A stretch of 64,000 bases of DNA, from assembly GCA_002238855.1 (NCBI GenBank), contig MPND01000003.1:62001-126000 (forward strand), read 5' to 3'. A model generated the notes under the pieces. It saw nothing but the letters and a program-made list of their open reading frames with translations, was not told the origin of the DNA and searched no databases. Both the position numbers and the translations under genes were made by a program. Positions 16,588 to 24,701 of the stretch are shown here, in pieces; position 1 is the stretch's first letter; every line of letters begins with the position of its first letter. The stretch is from SAR202 cluster bacterium bin90. GTDB taxonomy: Bacteria > Chloroflexota > Dehalococcoidia > Lucifugimonadales > JADFKI01.

Positions 16588-17379
16588 ATGGATATGGGAC
16601 TTAATGGCAAGGTTGCACTCGTAACGGGTGGCAGCGATGGCATTGGCAAAGGCACGGCGACATCACTGTGCGCTGAGGGCGCAAGTGTAGTCATCTGCGC
16701 GCGCCGTCAAGAGGTGCTCGACGCTGCAGCCGAAGAGATTCGAGCAGAAACGGGTGGCGAAGTTACTCCAATACAAGCGGACGTTACCAGCGACGAGGCT
16801 GTAGATGCACTATTTGACGCCATCGTTGAAAAGTACGGAAGGCTGGATATCCTCGTAAACAATGCGGGTACATCCGCGGCCGGCCTATTCGAGACGGTTA
16901 GCGATGAGGTCTGGCGGTACGATCTGGAACTGAAGCTTTTCGGGGCAATCCGCTGCTCGAACAAGGCGATCCCGCTGATGAAGGCAAATGGCGGCGGTCG
17001 CATAGTAAACATCACGACCCCAGGTGGCAAGGCGCCTACGGCGGGTTCGGTGCCGACATCGGTTAGCCGTGCGGCAGGAATCGCGCTGACAAAGGAAATG
17101 TCGAAGGATTACGCGGGCGATAATATCCTGGTGAACACCGTGTGCATAGGTCTCATCAAGGCCGGGCAGCACGAGAGGCGCTGGGAATCTGCGCGCGATG
17201 GTAATCCTGAACTGACCCTGGACGCCTACTACGATGAGATGGGCAAGCGAGTGCCAATAGGACGTGTGGGCGAGGCTCGTGAGGCAGGCGACCTGGTTAC
17301 TTTCTTGGTGTCCGACCGCGCCGCTTACATCACCGGTGTAGCCGTCAACATAGACGGCGGCACATCGCCGGTCGTTTAA
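16588..17379 (+). CDS. SDR-family oxidoreductase
   Basis: 263 aa from the ATG at 16588, preceded by AAAGGAG. It is a classical short-chain dehydrogenase with the Rossmann motif TGGSDGIGKG and NNAG. The active site is shifted: where Ser-Tyr-Lys is usual, the region reads TTPGGKAPTAGSVPTSVSRAAG, so the catalytic Tyr is not obvious (Ser in its place). Such SDRs are common near 2-hydroxyacid and sugar-acid genes. It sits 25 bases after glcF and may be in the same operon. A hairpin terminator follows. Confidence 0.85.
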   Translation: MDMGLNGKVALVTGGSDGIGKGTATSLCAEGASVVICARRQEVLDAAAEEIRAETGGEVTPIQADVTSDEAVDALFDAIVEKYGRLDILVNNAGTSAAGLFETVSDEVWRYDLELKLFGAIRCSNKAIPLMKANGGGRIVNITTPGGKAPTAGSVPTSVSRAAGIALTKEMSKDYAGDNILVNTVCIGLIKAGQHERRWESARDGNPELTLDAYYDEMGKRVPIGRVGEAREAGDLVTFLVSDRAAYITGVAVNIDGGTSPVV

Positions 17380-17407
17380 GCTTCCAACAACAAGAGCTAA
17401 ATCTAGA

Positions 17408-17431
17408 AGGGGCACCTGAATTGGTGCCCCT
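17408..17431. terminator. Strong hairpin between the SDR and aroC
   Basis: AGGGGCACC (17408-17416) and GGTGCCCCT (17423-17431) form a 9-bp stem with a 6-nt loop, followed by CTTTCTT. The genes on both sides converge on it, so it probably serves both. Confidence 0.7.
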
Positions 17432-17502
17432 CTTTCTTACAAGCTCTTGCGAAATTCGACCTTGCCAGGATTCATCCCTGTGGCCGGACCATGGTCAGCA
17501 AT

Positions 17503-18588
17503 TTACACGCTCCCACGCTGGCCTCGCTGGCGCAAAGCGTGGTCCGCGAGTACTAGCGCCATCATCGACTCCACGATGGGCACCGCGCGCGGGAGTACGC
17601 AGGGATCGTGCCGGCCCCTGCCCTGCAACTTCACATGGTTGCCGTCAACATCTACCGTATCCTGTTCACGCATGATCGTCGCGGTGGGTTTGAACGCGGC
17701 TCGAATGATGATGTCCTCCCCGTTGCTGATACCGCCTTGGATTCCTCCGGAATTGTTGGTGCGCGTACGGATTCGCGCGCCCTCGCTGTAGAAGGGATCG
17801 TTATGCTGTGAGCCTGTGAGCGTCGTGCCGCCGAAGCCGGAGCCGACTTCGAATCCCTTGCAAGCCGGCATGGACAGGACGGACTTGGCAAGATCGGCTT
17901 CCAGCTTGTCAAATACAGGCTCGCCCAAGCCGACGGGAACGCCGCGCGCAACGCATTCAACGACACCACCAAGTGAGTCGCCGTCCTTGCGTGCCTCCTT
18001 GATGCGCTCTATGATCTGCACTGCCATGTCCTGGTCCGGGCAGCGCGCGATGTTGGATTCGACATCCTCCTGTGTCACGCTTGACGGATCGACATCGGCG
18101 TGAAGCTGCCACACCTGTTTAACATATCCCACAATCTCAACCCCGAATTCGCGCGCGAGTATTTTCTTGGCGATCGCACCCGCTGCGACGCGGCCTATCG
18201 TCTCCCTTGCGCTGGCACGACCACCACCCTTCCAGTTACGGATGCCGTACTTGGCGTCGTAGCTATAATCGGCGTGGGATGGACGATAAACCCGGCGCAT
18301 GTGGTCATAGTCCTTGCTGCGCGCGTCGCTGTTCCACACCCCAATGAGGATAGGAGTGCCGAGAGTTTCGCCTTCAAACACGCCAGACAGAATCTCGGCG
18401 CGATCACCTTCGCGGCGTTGCGTGGAGATCTCGCTCTGACCGGGGCGTCTGCGGTCGAGTTCTTTCTGAATTTCCTCTACTTCAAGTGGTAGGCGAGGTG
18501 GGCAGCCATCTACTGCCACTCCGATCGCGTCGCCATGTGACTCCCCCCAGGTTGTTATTCTGAATAGGTGCCCAAATGTGTTAGCCAT
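17503..18588 (-). CDS. aroC: Chorismate synthase
   Basis: 361 aa, normal length. It converts 5-enolpyruvylshikimate 3-phosphate to chorismate using reduced FMN, the last shared step to aromatic amino acids. Signatures are [17 protein letters not shown] at the N-terminus, [14 protein letters not shown], and [20 protein letters not shown]. The start has AAGGAAA 6 bases ahead. No other shikimate gene is adjacent. Confidence 0.97.
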   Translation of the reverse strand: MANTFGHLFRITTWGESHGDAIGVAVDGCPPRLPLEVEEIQKELDRRRPGQSEISTQRREGDRAEILSGVFEGETLGTPILIGVWNSDARSKDYDHMRRVYRPSHADYSYDAKYGIRNWKGGGRASARETIGRVAAGAIAKKILAREFGVEIVGYVKQVWQLHADVDPSSVTQEDVESNIARCPDQDMAVQIIERIKEARKDGDSLGGVVECVARGVPVGLGEPVFDKLEADLAKSVLSMPACKGFEVGSGFGGTTLTGSQHNDPFYSEGARIRTRTNNSGGIQGGISNGEDIIIRAAFKPTATIMREQDTVDVDGNHVKLQGRGRHDPCVLPRAVPIVESMMALVLADHALRQRGQRGSV

Positions 18589-18924
18589 ATCGCGTTTCCT
18601 TCAGGTCTCTTAATTGCGCTTGGCTTTTCAGTACGTGTGGTGCCCTGCTAAATCCGAGTAGTCAGGCATTCGTCCGGGTACGCGCCAAGCCAATACATCC
18701 TATCATTCGCAGGCAACATTGTGGTAGAATTGCCGTCCACAAGCTTTGAGAACGGGTCTGGGTTGAACACCTGTGAGTGCCTACCGCTAGTCGGAAGAGC
18801 GCTACTTGCAGCCCAGGCCCCTTTTCTTTGGCAGCAGGCCTTGTGCAAGCCATTTGACTGCACCGGAGCAGGCTCCAATCTCGCTCGCTTGCGCCTTCCC
18901 GTCCGCAGGTATAGACTTGCGTGC
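18589..18924. other. Divergent control region of aroC and the MFS gene
   Basis: 336 bases without a supported gene. A possible extended -10 (TGGTAGAAT, 18722-18730) could drive the MFS gene with a long leader. The MFS frame is open upstream to 18721, but that extension is not protein-like and has no better start. Nothing else stands out. Confidence 0.45.
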
Positions 18925-20265
18925 ATGTCAGATTCCCCCGACATTCCCGCGAGACGGGAGTCTAGCGCGGCGACACAGACCGCAACAACTCCTTCCCCAT
19001 CATCCAGATCAGCCGCTACGCCGCCGCCTCGGCGAGAGCGCAGAACGTCTCCGCAGGCAGATTGGCGCAGCACATTCAGTTCCTTGGGAAATCGCGATTT
19101 CCTATATCTGTGGCTCGGCATGCTGTTCCTGATGGCAGGAATGCAGATGCAGATGATTGCTCGTGGCTACCTTGCATACGAGTTAACTTCTTCACCGTTT
19201 CTGCTTGGTGTGGTGAATTCCGGTTTTGCCGTCCCACTTCTGGGTCTCTCCCTATTCGGAGGCGCATTCGCGGACAGGCTGGAACGCAAGTACATCATTC
19301 AGGCCGGTCAGGGTCTGTCCGCAGTTTTGGCCATATTCATCGGGATCGCCATTCATTTTGACATTGTCTCGTGGTTCCACCTTTGGTTGGCGTCCATCAT
19401 TCAGGGAGCGCTGTTCTCCTTTGTAATGCCGGCCCGTCAGGCGATAATTCCGCAGTTGGTGGGCCAGGAGCGACTTTCCAACGCCATGGCGCTAAATGCA
19501 TCAGCTATGAGTGCGATGACGCTCGCGGCACCTGCCCTAGCGGGATGGGCATACGCATATCTCGGACCCTACAACGTCTATTACATAATTGCCGGCCTTG
19601 CCGCAATTTCCTTCCTGTTGAGCGGGCTAATTCCAAAGTCGGGATCGGGTGCCGGTCGCCGCCCTGCCCCAATGATAGGCGATATTATAGAAGGACTGGT
19701 TTACATTCGGCGCAGTCCGCTGGTGCTGGTCCTGCTCCTGATGGGACTGGCGACAGCACTTCTGGCGATGCCGTTCCGCTTTCTCATGCCGATTTTCGTC
19801 GTGGATGTTTACCGGCTGGGCCCGGAGGCAATGGGGCTGCTTGTTACGATAATGGGCGGCGGTTCTCTGGTTGGATCCCTGTTCATCGCCTCCCTCGGCA
19901 GGAGCGGGCGCGGCAAACTGCTGATCGTAGGAAGTTTCATCTCAGGCGTAACCTTGCTCCTCGTAGCGTCCATACCGATCTATATGGTTGCCGCATTTTT
20001 GATGCTGCCGCTTGGACTTGGAGACGCGGGAAGGCGCACGCTAAATCAGTCGCTGATAATGGAGGAGGTAGAGGACAGGTATCGCGGTCGCGTAATGAGC
20101 GTGTTCATGCTCAATTTTGGCCTGATGCCGCTGGGTGTGCTGCCAGCCGGCACAGCAGCAGAATACATAGGCGGTCAAGCCGTGATCGGGATACTCGCAG
20201 TGCTATTGCTGGCGGTGACCGCATTCATACTTGTTACGCAGAAGCGACTACGCGATATGGCGTGA
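18925..20265 (+). CDS. MFS transporter
   Basis: 446 aa from the ATG at 18925. The first 60 residues are a cytosolic Ser/Pro/Thr/Arg-rich tail of low complexity. About ten to twelve membrane segments follow, beginning LYLWLGMLFLMAGMQMQMIA and with the MFS loop motif GGAFADRLERKY between segments 2 and 3. It resembles the enterobactin-exporter-like (EntS/MFS_3) branch, which mostly exports small molecules. The start is not strongly supported by a ribosome site. Confidence 0.87.
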   Translation: MSDSPDIPARRESSAATQTATTPSPSSRSAATPPPRRERRTSPQADWRSTFSSLGNRDFLYLWLGMLFLMAGMQMQMIARGYLAYELTSSPFLLGVVNSGFAVPLLGLSLFGGAFADRLERKYIIQAGQGLSAVLAIFIGIAIHFDIVSWFHLWLASIIQGALFSFVMPARQAIIPQLVGQERLSNAMALNASAMSAMTLAAPALAGWAYAYLGPYNVYYIIAGLAAISFLLSGLIPKSGSGAGRRPAPMIGDIIEGLVYIRRSPLVLVLLLMGLATALLAMPFRFLMPIFVVDVYRLGPEAMGLLVTIMGGGSLVGSLFIASLGRSGRGKLLIVGSFISGVTLLLVASIPIYMVAAFLMLPLGLGDAGRRTLNQSLIMEEVEDRYRGRVMSVFMLNFGLMPLGVLPAGTAAEYIGGQAVIGILAVLLLAVTAFILVTQKRLRDMA

Positions 20266-20273
20266 TAGTGAGT

Positions 20274-20597
20274 TTACTTGCAGGTATCCGTCTGGAGGTG
20301 AACAACGAAGGGCCCCGAGACTATCTTTGAGGGAAAGACGTAGGTTTCAAGCTCGTCCTGCGTGTCTGCGACGTTCAGAGAGAATATCCAGTTATCCCTC
20401 GTCGCAAGCGGCTCGGCGTCCTGAACGCTGTTAAGCAAATTGGCAATTATGGTGGTGCTTTTCCCTTTGCATACGTTTAGCACCTCACGCTCAATAAGGG
20501 CGCGTGCTTCCGGTTCGGAAAGTTCGGTGGATACATCGGGCAGACATGCCATAAGTCCAATCATCGCCAGGGCCGCAATCAGCAGAGTTCGCTTCAT
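20274..20597 (-). CDS. Small predicted lipoprotein of unknown function
   Basis: 107 aa. It has a signal peptide with a lipobox (LIAALAMIGLMAC, Cys near residue 18), so it is probably lipid-anchored outside the membrane. The mature part, about 90 residues, begins LPDVSTELSEPEARALIERE and resembles no family I know. Two in-frame ATGs (20597 and 20601-adjacent) are possible starts behind GAGAG. Its stop lies 9 bases from the convergent MFS stop. Confidence 0.65.
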   Translation of the reverse strand: MKRTLLIAALAMIGLMACLPDVSTELSEPEARALIEREVLNVCKGKSTTIIANLLNSVQDAEPLATRDNWIFSLNVADTQDELETYVFPSKIVSGPFVVHLQTDTCK

Positions 20598-20749
20598 TCA
20601 TTCACTCTCATAAACTGAAGTATCCGATATCCTCGCCGCCCGTCCTACTTCAGACTGCGGAGTAACACACGAATAGCGAAGGAAAACACCAGAATACCGT
20701 AGCAGGTTTCCATGCAATAAACAATTGATTTTGGTGCTTCTTAATGGCA

Positions 20750-20780
20750 CAGCCCCGCAACGTGTGCCGTCGCGAGGCTG
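20750..20780 (-). terminator. Hairpin downstream of the duplicated-domain gene
   Basis: On the minus strand CAGCCTCGC and GCGGGGCTG pair over 9 bp (one G-T) around a 13-nt loop, 36 bases past the stop of the gene at 20816. No T-run follows. The remaining 200 bases of this gap show nothing else. Confidence 0.35.
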
Positions 20781-20815
20781 CAACATCTGAGCTCGTTCGT
20801 TTTGGATCCTAATGA

Positions 20816-21610
20816 CTACTTGGCGTTTGCCGCCTGCATCTCGGTTGCGACCTTTTCTACTTCAGCCACGCTCTCCGCAAGCACTGCCGGATTGAGTCGT
20901 GCCGCGTGGTCCGTGTAACCTGCACGGTCGAGCATTGCCGCCAACTTCCCACCTTTGAAGAGGTTGAGCGCCCAGTCCAGCGGATCAGGCGTTGCCGTCA
21001 TATCCAGATAGAGGCGCTGGTTCTTCGCGCGAGGGCCATAGTGATAATGTGGTGCGCGCTCAAAGCAGTCGAATGTGAGAAGCTCGTACTCTTCGCTGCC
21101 CAAGTCACCGAGGACGTGGATAGCCACTCCTCTGTCATTGGCGAGTTCGCGGAACTCAACGCCGAATCGCACTGGACCGGCCTCGACTATTACATCGCCT
21201 CGGTCGTGCATTACTGTGCGTCGCCCGTCCACCGCCATCTGCTTCGCCGTGGACTCAGTCTCGGCAAGCGCATCCTTCAGGCCGTCCATATCGATGCTAT
21301 CGGCAAGGTCTTCGTATCCAGCTCGACGCACCATATCCGGAAGGCGCTCATTCAGCTGCTTGAGTGTCCAATCGAGCGGGTCGCCTTCAGTCGTCTTATC
21401 GAGCATCAGGCGCGTGTTGCGCTTCTCCGGTCCATAGTGGTAATGCGGCTCATGGTCAAAGCAGTCAAAGCGCAGAAGCTCGACTTCTTCGCCGTCAACA
21501 TCGCCCAATGCATGGAGGCAGACGCCCTGATCGTTGAGCAGGTCGCGGTACTCCAGTCCAAACTTGATACTTCCGTCACCGATTATTACATCGCCTCGCT
21601 CTCGTGCCAT
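20816..21610 (-). CDS. Protein with two tandem copies of an uncharacterised domain
   Basis: 264 aa made of two clearly homologous halves of about 130 aa. Repeat 1 carries ERGDVIIGDGSIKFGLEYRD, LLRFDCFDHEPHYHYGP and GDPLDWTLKQL. Repeat 2 carries DRGDVIVEAGPVRFGVEFRE, LLTFDCFERAPHYHYGP and PDPLDWALNLF. The invariant FDCFxxxPHYHYGP with its His/Tyr/Cys cluster looks like a metal- or ligand-binding site. No signal peptide or membrane segment is visible. I do not recognise a function. It starts behind AAAAGGAGGT. Confidence 0.75.
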   Translation of the reverse strand: MARERGDVIIGDGSIKFGLEYRDLLNDQGVCLHALGDVDGEEVELLRFDCFDHEPHYHYGPEKRNTRLMLDKTTEGDPLDWTLKQLNERLPDMVRRAGYEDLADSIDMDGLKDALAETESTAKQMAVDGRRTVMHDRGDVIVEAGPVRFGVEFRELANDRGVAIHVLGDLGSEEYELLTFDCFERAPHYHYGPRAKNQRLYLDMTATPDPLDWALNLFKGGKLAAMLDRAGYTDHAARLNPAVLAESVAEVEKVATEMQAANAK

Positions 21611-21870
21611 TGCGACACCTCCTTTTCGAGGATTCTGTTTGTTGGGCGGATTATAACGCCAAGTGCGTCACGGCGCAAACAGGGGGGCTGTCAGGGTGTA
21701 TCGGCGTCAAGATGAGAGCACCTGTCCGGTCAATTGATCAGCAATTGGTCCTATCCTGGTGACAGCAGCCTTTGATTTCGTGTGCTCCCGTACTGGACAA
21801 TGGGAACTTCTTGGCGCACAATGCGTCCTATCTGGCAGGTAGGCACTTGGAAATCGCAGGAGGTGACGCC

Positions 21871-22617
21871 ATGCGACTGGAAGGCAAGGTAGCAATCATC
21901 ACAGGCGGTGCCGGCGGCATGGGCGCCGAAGAGGCCCGGCTGTTCGCGCGAGAGGGGGCGAAGGTCGTAATCGCCGATGTACTAGACGAGGAAGGCAAGC
22001 AGGTGGAGGCGCAGATAGCTGAAGCCGGTGGAGAGGCGACTTACGTGCGTACGAATGTCACCAGTGATCATAGCTGGGAGCGCCTGATTACTGAGACTAT
22101 AGCGCTCTACGGCAAGCTTGACATCCTGGTGAATAACGCAGGAGTTAGCAGTGGATCGGAGGATGACAAGCTAGGCTTCGACGGCTGGAAACGGATTATG
22201 GATGTGAACGCGACGGGCGTGTTCCTGGGCACGAAATATGCTGTCGAGCGGATGCGCCAGACTGGTGGAGGCTCAATCGTCAATATATCCTCGATTATGG
22301 GCTTTGTCGGCGGTGAGGGTGGTCACCCCGCGTATCATGCATCCAAGGGCGCGGTACGGATATTCACCAAGGCGATGGCTGTGCAATACGGACCTGAGGG
22401 TATTCGAGTAAATTCGGTACATCCGGGTTTCATGCCTCCAATGAGGACTGCAACACCAGATCCGGACTCCCGGGAGGAGCTGATTCGCCTGACCCCACTT
22501 CGCCGGACTGGTGAGACTATCGAGGTTGCCAATGGCGTGCTGTTCCTGGCTTCTGACGACGCGTCATTCGTAACAGGGACTGAGTTGGTGATTGACGGCG
22601 GGTTTATCGCGCGCTAG
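21871..22617 (+). CDS. SDR-family oxidoreductase
   Basis: 248 aa from the ATG at 21871 with GGAGGTGA 6 bases upstream. It is a classical SDR: cofactor motif TGGAGGMGAEEA, NNAG, catalytic Ser in NISSIMG and YxxxK as YHASKGA. The C-terminal FLASDDASFVTGTELVIDGG is typical of the 3-oxoacyl-reductase/glucose-dehydrogenase-like group. The basic/acidic pattern after strand 2 (ADVLDEEG) suggests NAD(H). The substrate is unknown. Its stop overlaps the convergent methyltransferase gene by 4 bases. Confidence 0.93.
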   Translation: MRLEGKVAIITGGAGGMGAEEARLFAREGAKVVIADVLDEEGKQVEAQIAEAGGEATYVRTNVTSDHSWERLITETIALYGKLDILVNNAGVSSGSEDDKLGFDGWKRIMDVNATGVFLGTKYAVERMRQTGGGSIVNISSIMGFVGGEGGHPAYHASKGAVRIFTKAMAVQYGPEGIRVNSVHPGFMPPMRTATPDPDSREELIRLTPLRRTGETIEVANGVLFLASDDASFVTGTELVIDGGFIAR

Positions 22618-23429
22618 GGACCGCCTTCACCAACTAAGACGCCAACAAGCAGGAATCCATCCCTGCCATCCTCATGCACGGGATAAGGCAGCCGCTTCGC
22701 TAGGAATCCTGCCTGCTGTATAAGGTTGAGCCAGGTATGGATAGAGAAGATCCCTGTAATGTGACGGTCTTCTTCCACTCTGACGCTGCCGTCGGTGTTC
22801 TTGATGATGTAGATGAAGACAGACTCTAGAGTGCTGTCGTGCGGGTCCGGGTCATGGTCATACTCAATGGAGGCAAATTCGGGCGTTACATCTCGCCTTA
22901 TGCCCGCATCCAGTTTAGTGCCGGGGTATGTCTCGGTGTACCAGTCAGGCGCCATAATGAGAACTCCACCTTGACGAAGATGCGCCCGCGCGGTGGCAAG
23001 GGTCGCGCTGATGTCATCTTCGCTCGTCAGGTAGCAGACTGCGTCGTGAATCAGCATCGCGTCGAACGTGTCGTTCAATCTCACCGCACGCATGTCACCA
23101 ATGTATTGCGTCACTGTTGGATTTAGCAGCTTGCAGTTGGCAAGCATCTTACGGGAGGGATCAACAACGACAGCGTCATGGGCCGGGCGGTCGTGCAGCA
23201 TGTGCTCACCGTTGCAAGCGGCATCGGCGGAAATGCGCCCGTCACATTCGGGGTATAGTATGTGGTGCAAGTTGTTTCCGCCGCCCACACCCAGCTCAAG
23301 GATGCGCAACCTGCCCTAACCCAACTCGGCAGTGAGGGCGTTGCGCCAGTGGACAGCTTCTTCCTCGTAGTCTGAGTGGTGGCTGATCAACGGCCAGAGG
23401 TTTGCAAAGTCTTCATACATACGGTTCAT
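22614..23429 (-). pseudogene. Class I SAM-dependent methyltransferase interrupted by in-frame TAG
   Basis: From the ATG at 23429 (GGTGA upstream) the frame encodes MNRMYEDFANLWPLISHHSD and continues to AELG, then hits TAG at codon 38 (23318-23316). It resumes in the same frame with GRLRILELGVGGGNNLHHIL, which contains the SAM-binding motif I. It then runs intact to 22614, 271 codons in all. Both sides clearly belong to one methyltransferase of the Methyltransf_25 type. A TTG at 23309 could restart translation but would cut off the N-terminal helices. TAG ends several intact genes in this window, so reassignment is unlikely. A recent nonsense mutation or a base error are the simplest explanations. 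Confidence 0.7.
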
Positions 23430-23485
23430 AGCTTCACCAGTTGTGGTTGTGATTAACTAACGAGCAAAATATAGAGGAGGTAAGT

Positions 23486-24385
23486 ATGGCTGACTACATT
23501 TCTTATTTCAACGGCGAGTGGGTGCCTCTAAGCCAGGTTCGGATAGATCCAGACGACAGAGGATTTACCACAGGTGATGTGGTGTTTGATGTGGAGCGCA
23601 CCTTCGATGGCAAGACTTTCCGTATGAACTATCACATCGCCAGATTGTATCGTTCGCTCCAGTACGCTCGAATGGATCCAGGCCTGTCGCCAGATGAGAT
23701 GCATGCCATCAGTGAAGAGGTGGTGACGCGCAACGAAGACACAAGGGCTGAGGTGGGAGACTACTACATCCGACAGTTCGTGACGCGGGGCAAGGGCATC
23801 TGGGCGCACAGCGCAGGTCCGCCTTCAGTTTGCGTCCGCGTGAGCCCGATTGATCTGGGACGTTACGCCCCAGCGTACTCAGATGGTCTGCATGCGGTGA
23901 TAGCACGCACACGCAGCTACTCGCCGGAGTCGCTGGATTCGAAGATCAAGCACCAGAGCCGAATGAACTTCGAACTGGCGGAGATAGAGGCGGGTGATGT
24001 GGACCCCGAGGCGTGGCCGCTGCTACTGGACTTAAACGGCAATATCACTGAGGGTACATCGAACAATGTGTTCATTGTGACGGATGGCGTGATACGGACG
24101 CCGGGCGACAGCACAATACTTCAGGGCGGATCGCGGAACATGGTACTTGATCTTGCGAAGCAGCTAGGGATTCCAGTCGCGCAGGAGGAGTTGCAGCCCT
24201 ACGACCTTTACACTTCGAGGGAAGTGTTTTTCTCGCGCACCGGACCGTGCATACTACCGGTAACGAAGGTTGATAATCGCATGGTCGCGGACGGCAAGCC
24301 GGGAGAGATTACGCAGCAACTCCTCGCAGCATGGAGTGAGACGGTTGGCGTGAATATAGTGGATCAGGTAATGAGCATGGCGTAG
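23486..24385 (+). CDS. Class IV PLP-dependent aminotransferase (branched-chain/D-amino acid type)
   Basis: 299 aa with a strong ribosome site (GAGGAGG, then ATG). The fold-type IV marks are present: FNGEWVPLSQVRIDPDDRGF near the N-terminus, the PLP lysine in SKIKHQSRMNFELAEIEA, and the phosphate/cofactor loops EGTSNNVFIV and PGDSTILQGGSR. These enzymes transaminate branched-chain or D-amino acids; IlvE, D-amino-acid aminotransferase and 4-amino-4-deoxychorismate lyase share the fold, and the sequence alone does not decide. A hairpin terminator follows. Confidence 0.88.
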   Translation: MADYISYFNGEWVPLSQVRIDPDDRGFTTGDVVFDVERTFDGKTFRMNYHIARLYRSLQYARMDPGLSPDEMHAISEEVVTRNEDTRAEVGDYYIRQFVTRGKGIWAHSAGPPSVCVRVSPIDLGRYAPAYSDGLHAVIARTRSYSPESLDSKIKHQSRMNFELAEIEAGDVDPEAWPLLLDLNGNITEGTSNNVFIVTDGVIRTPGDSTILQGGSRNMVLDLAKQLGIPVAQEELQPYDLYTSREVFFSRTGPCILPVTKVDNRMVADGKPGEITQQLLAAWSETVGVNIVDQVMSMA

Positions 24386-24415
24386 GAGCGGCGAGAGCGA
24401 CAGGAATAGAAACTG

Positions 24416-24441
24416 AAGGGCTTGGCAATTGCCAAGCCCTT
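24416..24441. terminator. Bidirectional terminator, aminotransferase / tRNA-Leu
   Basis: A perfect palindrome with an 11-bp stem (24416-24426 with 24431-24441) around AATT, with T-rich sequence on the plus side. It separates the plus-strand aminotransferase from the minus-strand tRNA. Confidence 0.75.
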
Positions 24442-24457
24442 TGGATTGATGTTGTCG

Positions 24458-24543
24458 TGGTGCCGAGGAAGGGACTCGAACCCCCACTCTCTTGCGAGAA
24501 GCGGATTTTAAGTCCGCCGCGTCTGCCATTTCGCCACCTCGGC
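24458..24543 (-). tRNA. tRNA-Leu (anticodon TAA)
   Basis: 86 nt including encoded CCA. Acceptor GCCGAGG pairs with CCTCGGC, discriminator A, anticodon stem GCGGA/TCCGC around CTTAAAA. A long variable arm (TTCTCGCAAGAGAGT) and T-loop GGTTCGAGTC mark it as a class II tRNA. It reads UUA/UUG. Confidence 0.97.
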
Positions 24544-24644
24544 AATGAGGGGCAATTGAGTCCGCGACTATACCCCTCGCAGATAAATTGTAGCACAGAC
24601 ATAGATGGGCAATGAGAATTACAACGATGGATCGGATACGAAAT

Positions 24645-24679
24645 GATCCGACGGCAGTGCCAAATACCGCCGCCGGATC
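24645..24679 (-). terminator. Terminator downstream of hppA
   Basis: On the minus strand a 13-bp stem (24679-24667 with 24657-24645, two G-T pairs) encloses a 9-nt loop and is followed by ATTTCGT. It begins 22 bases after the hppA stop. Confidence 0.6.
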
Positions 24680-24701
24680 GCGTTAAGCGAGTTCGTGAGA
24701 T

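Noticed and set aside
18721-18924. N-terminal extension of the MFS transporter
   Set aside because: The 68 upstream codons lack a ribosome site and protein-like pattern, and overlap a possible promoter.
23316-23318. TAG read as pyrrolysine
   Set aside because: The spot is a Gly-rich linker with no link to methylamine enzymes, and TAG ends other intact genes.
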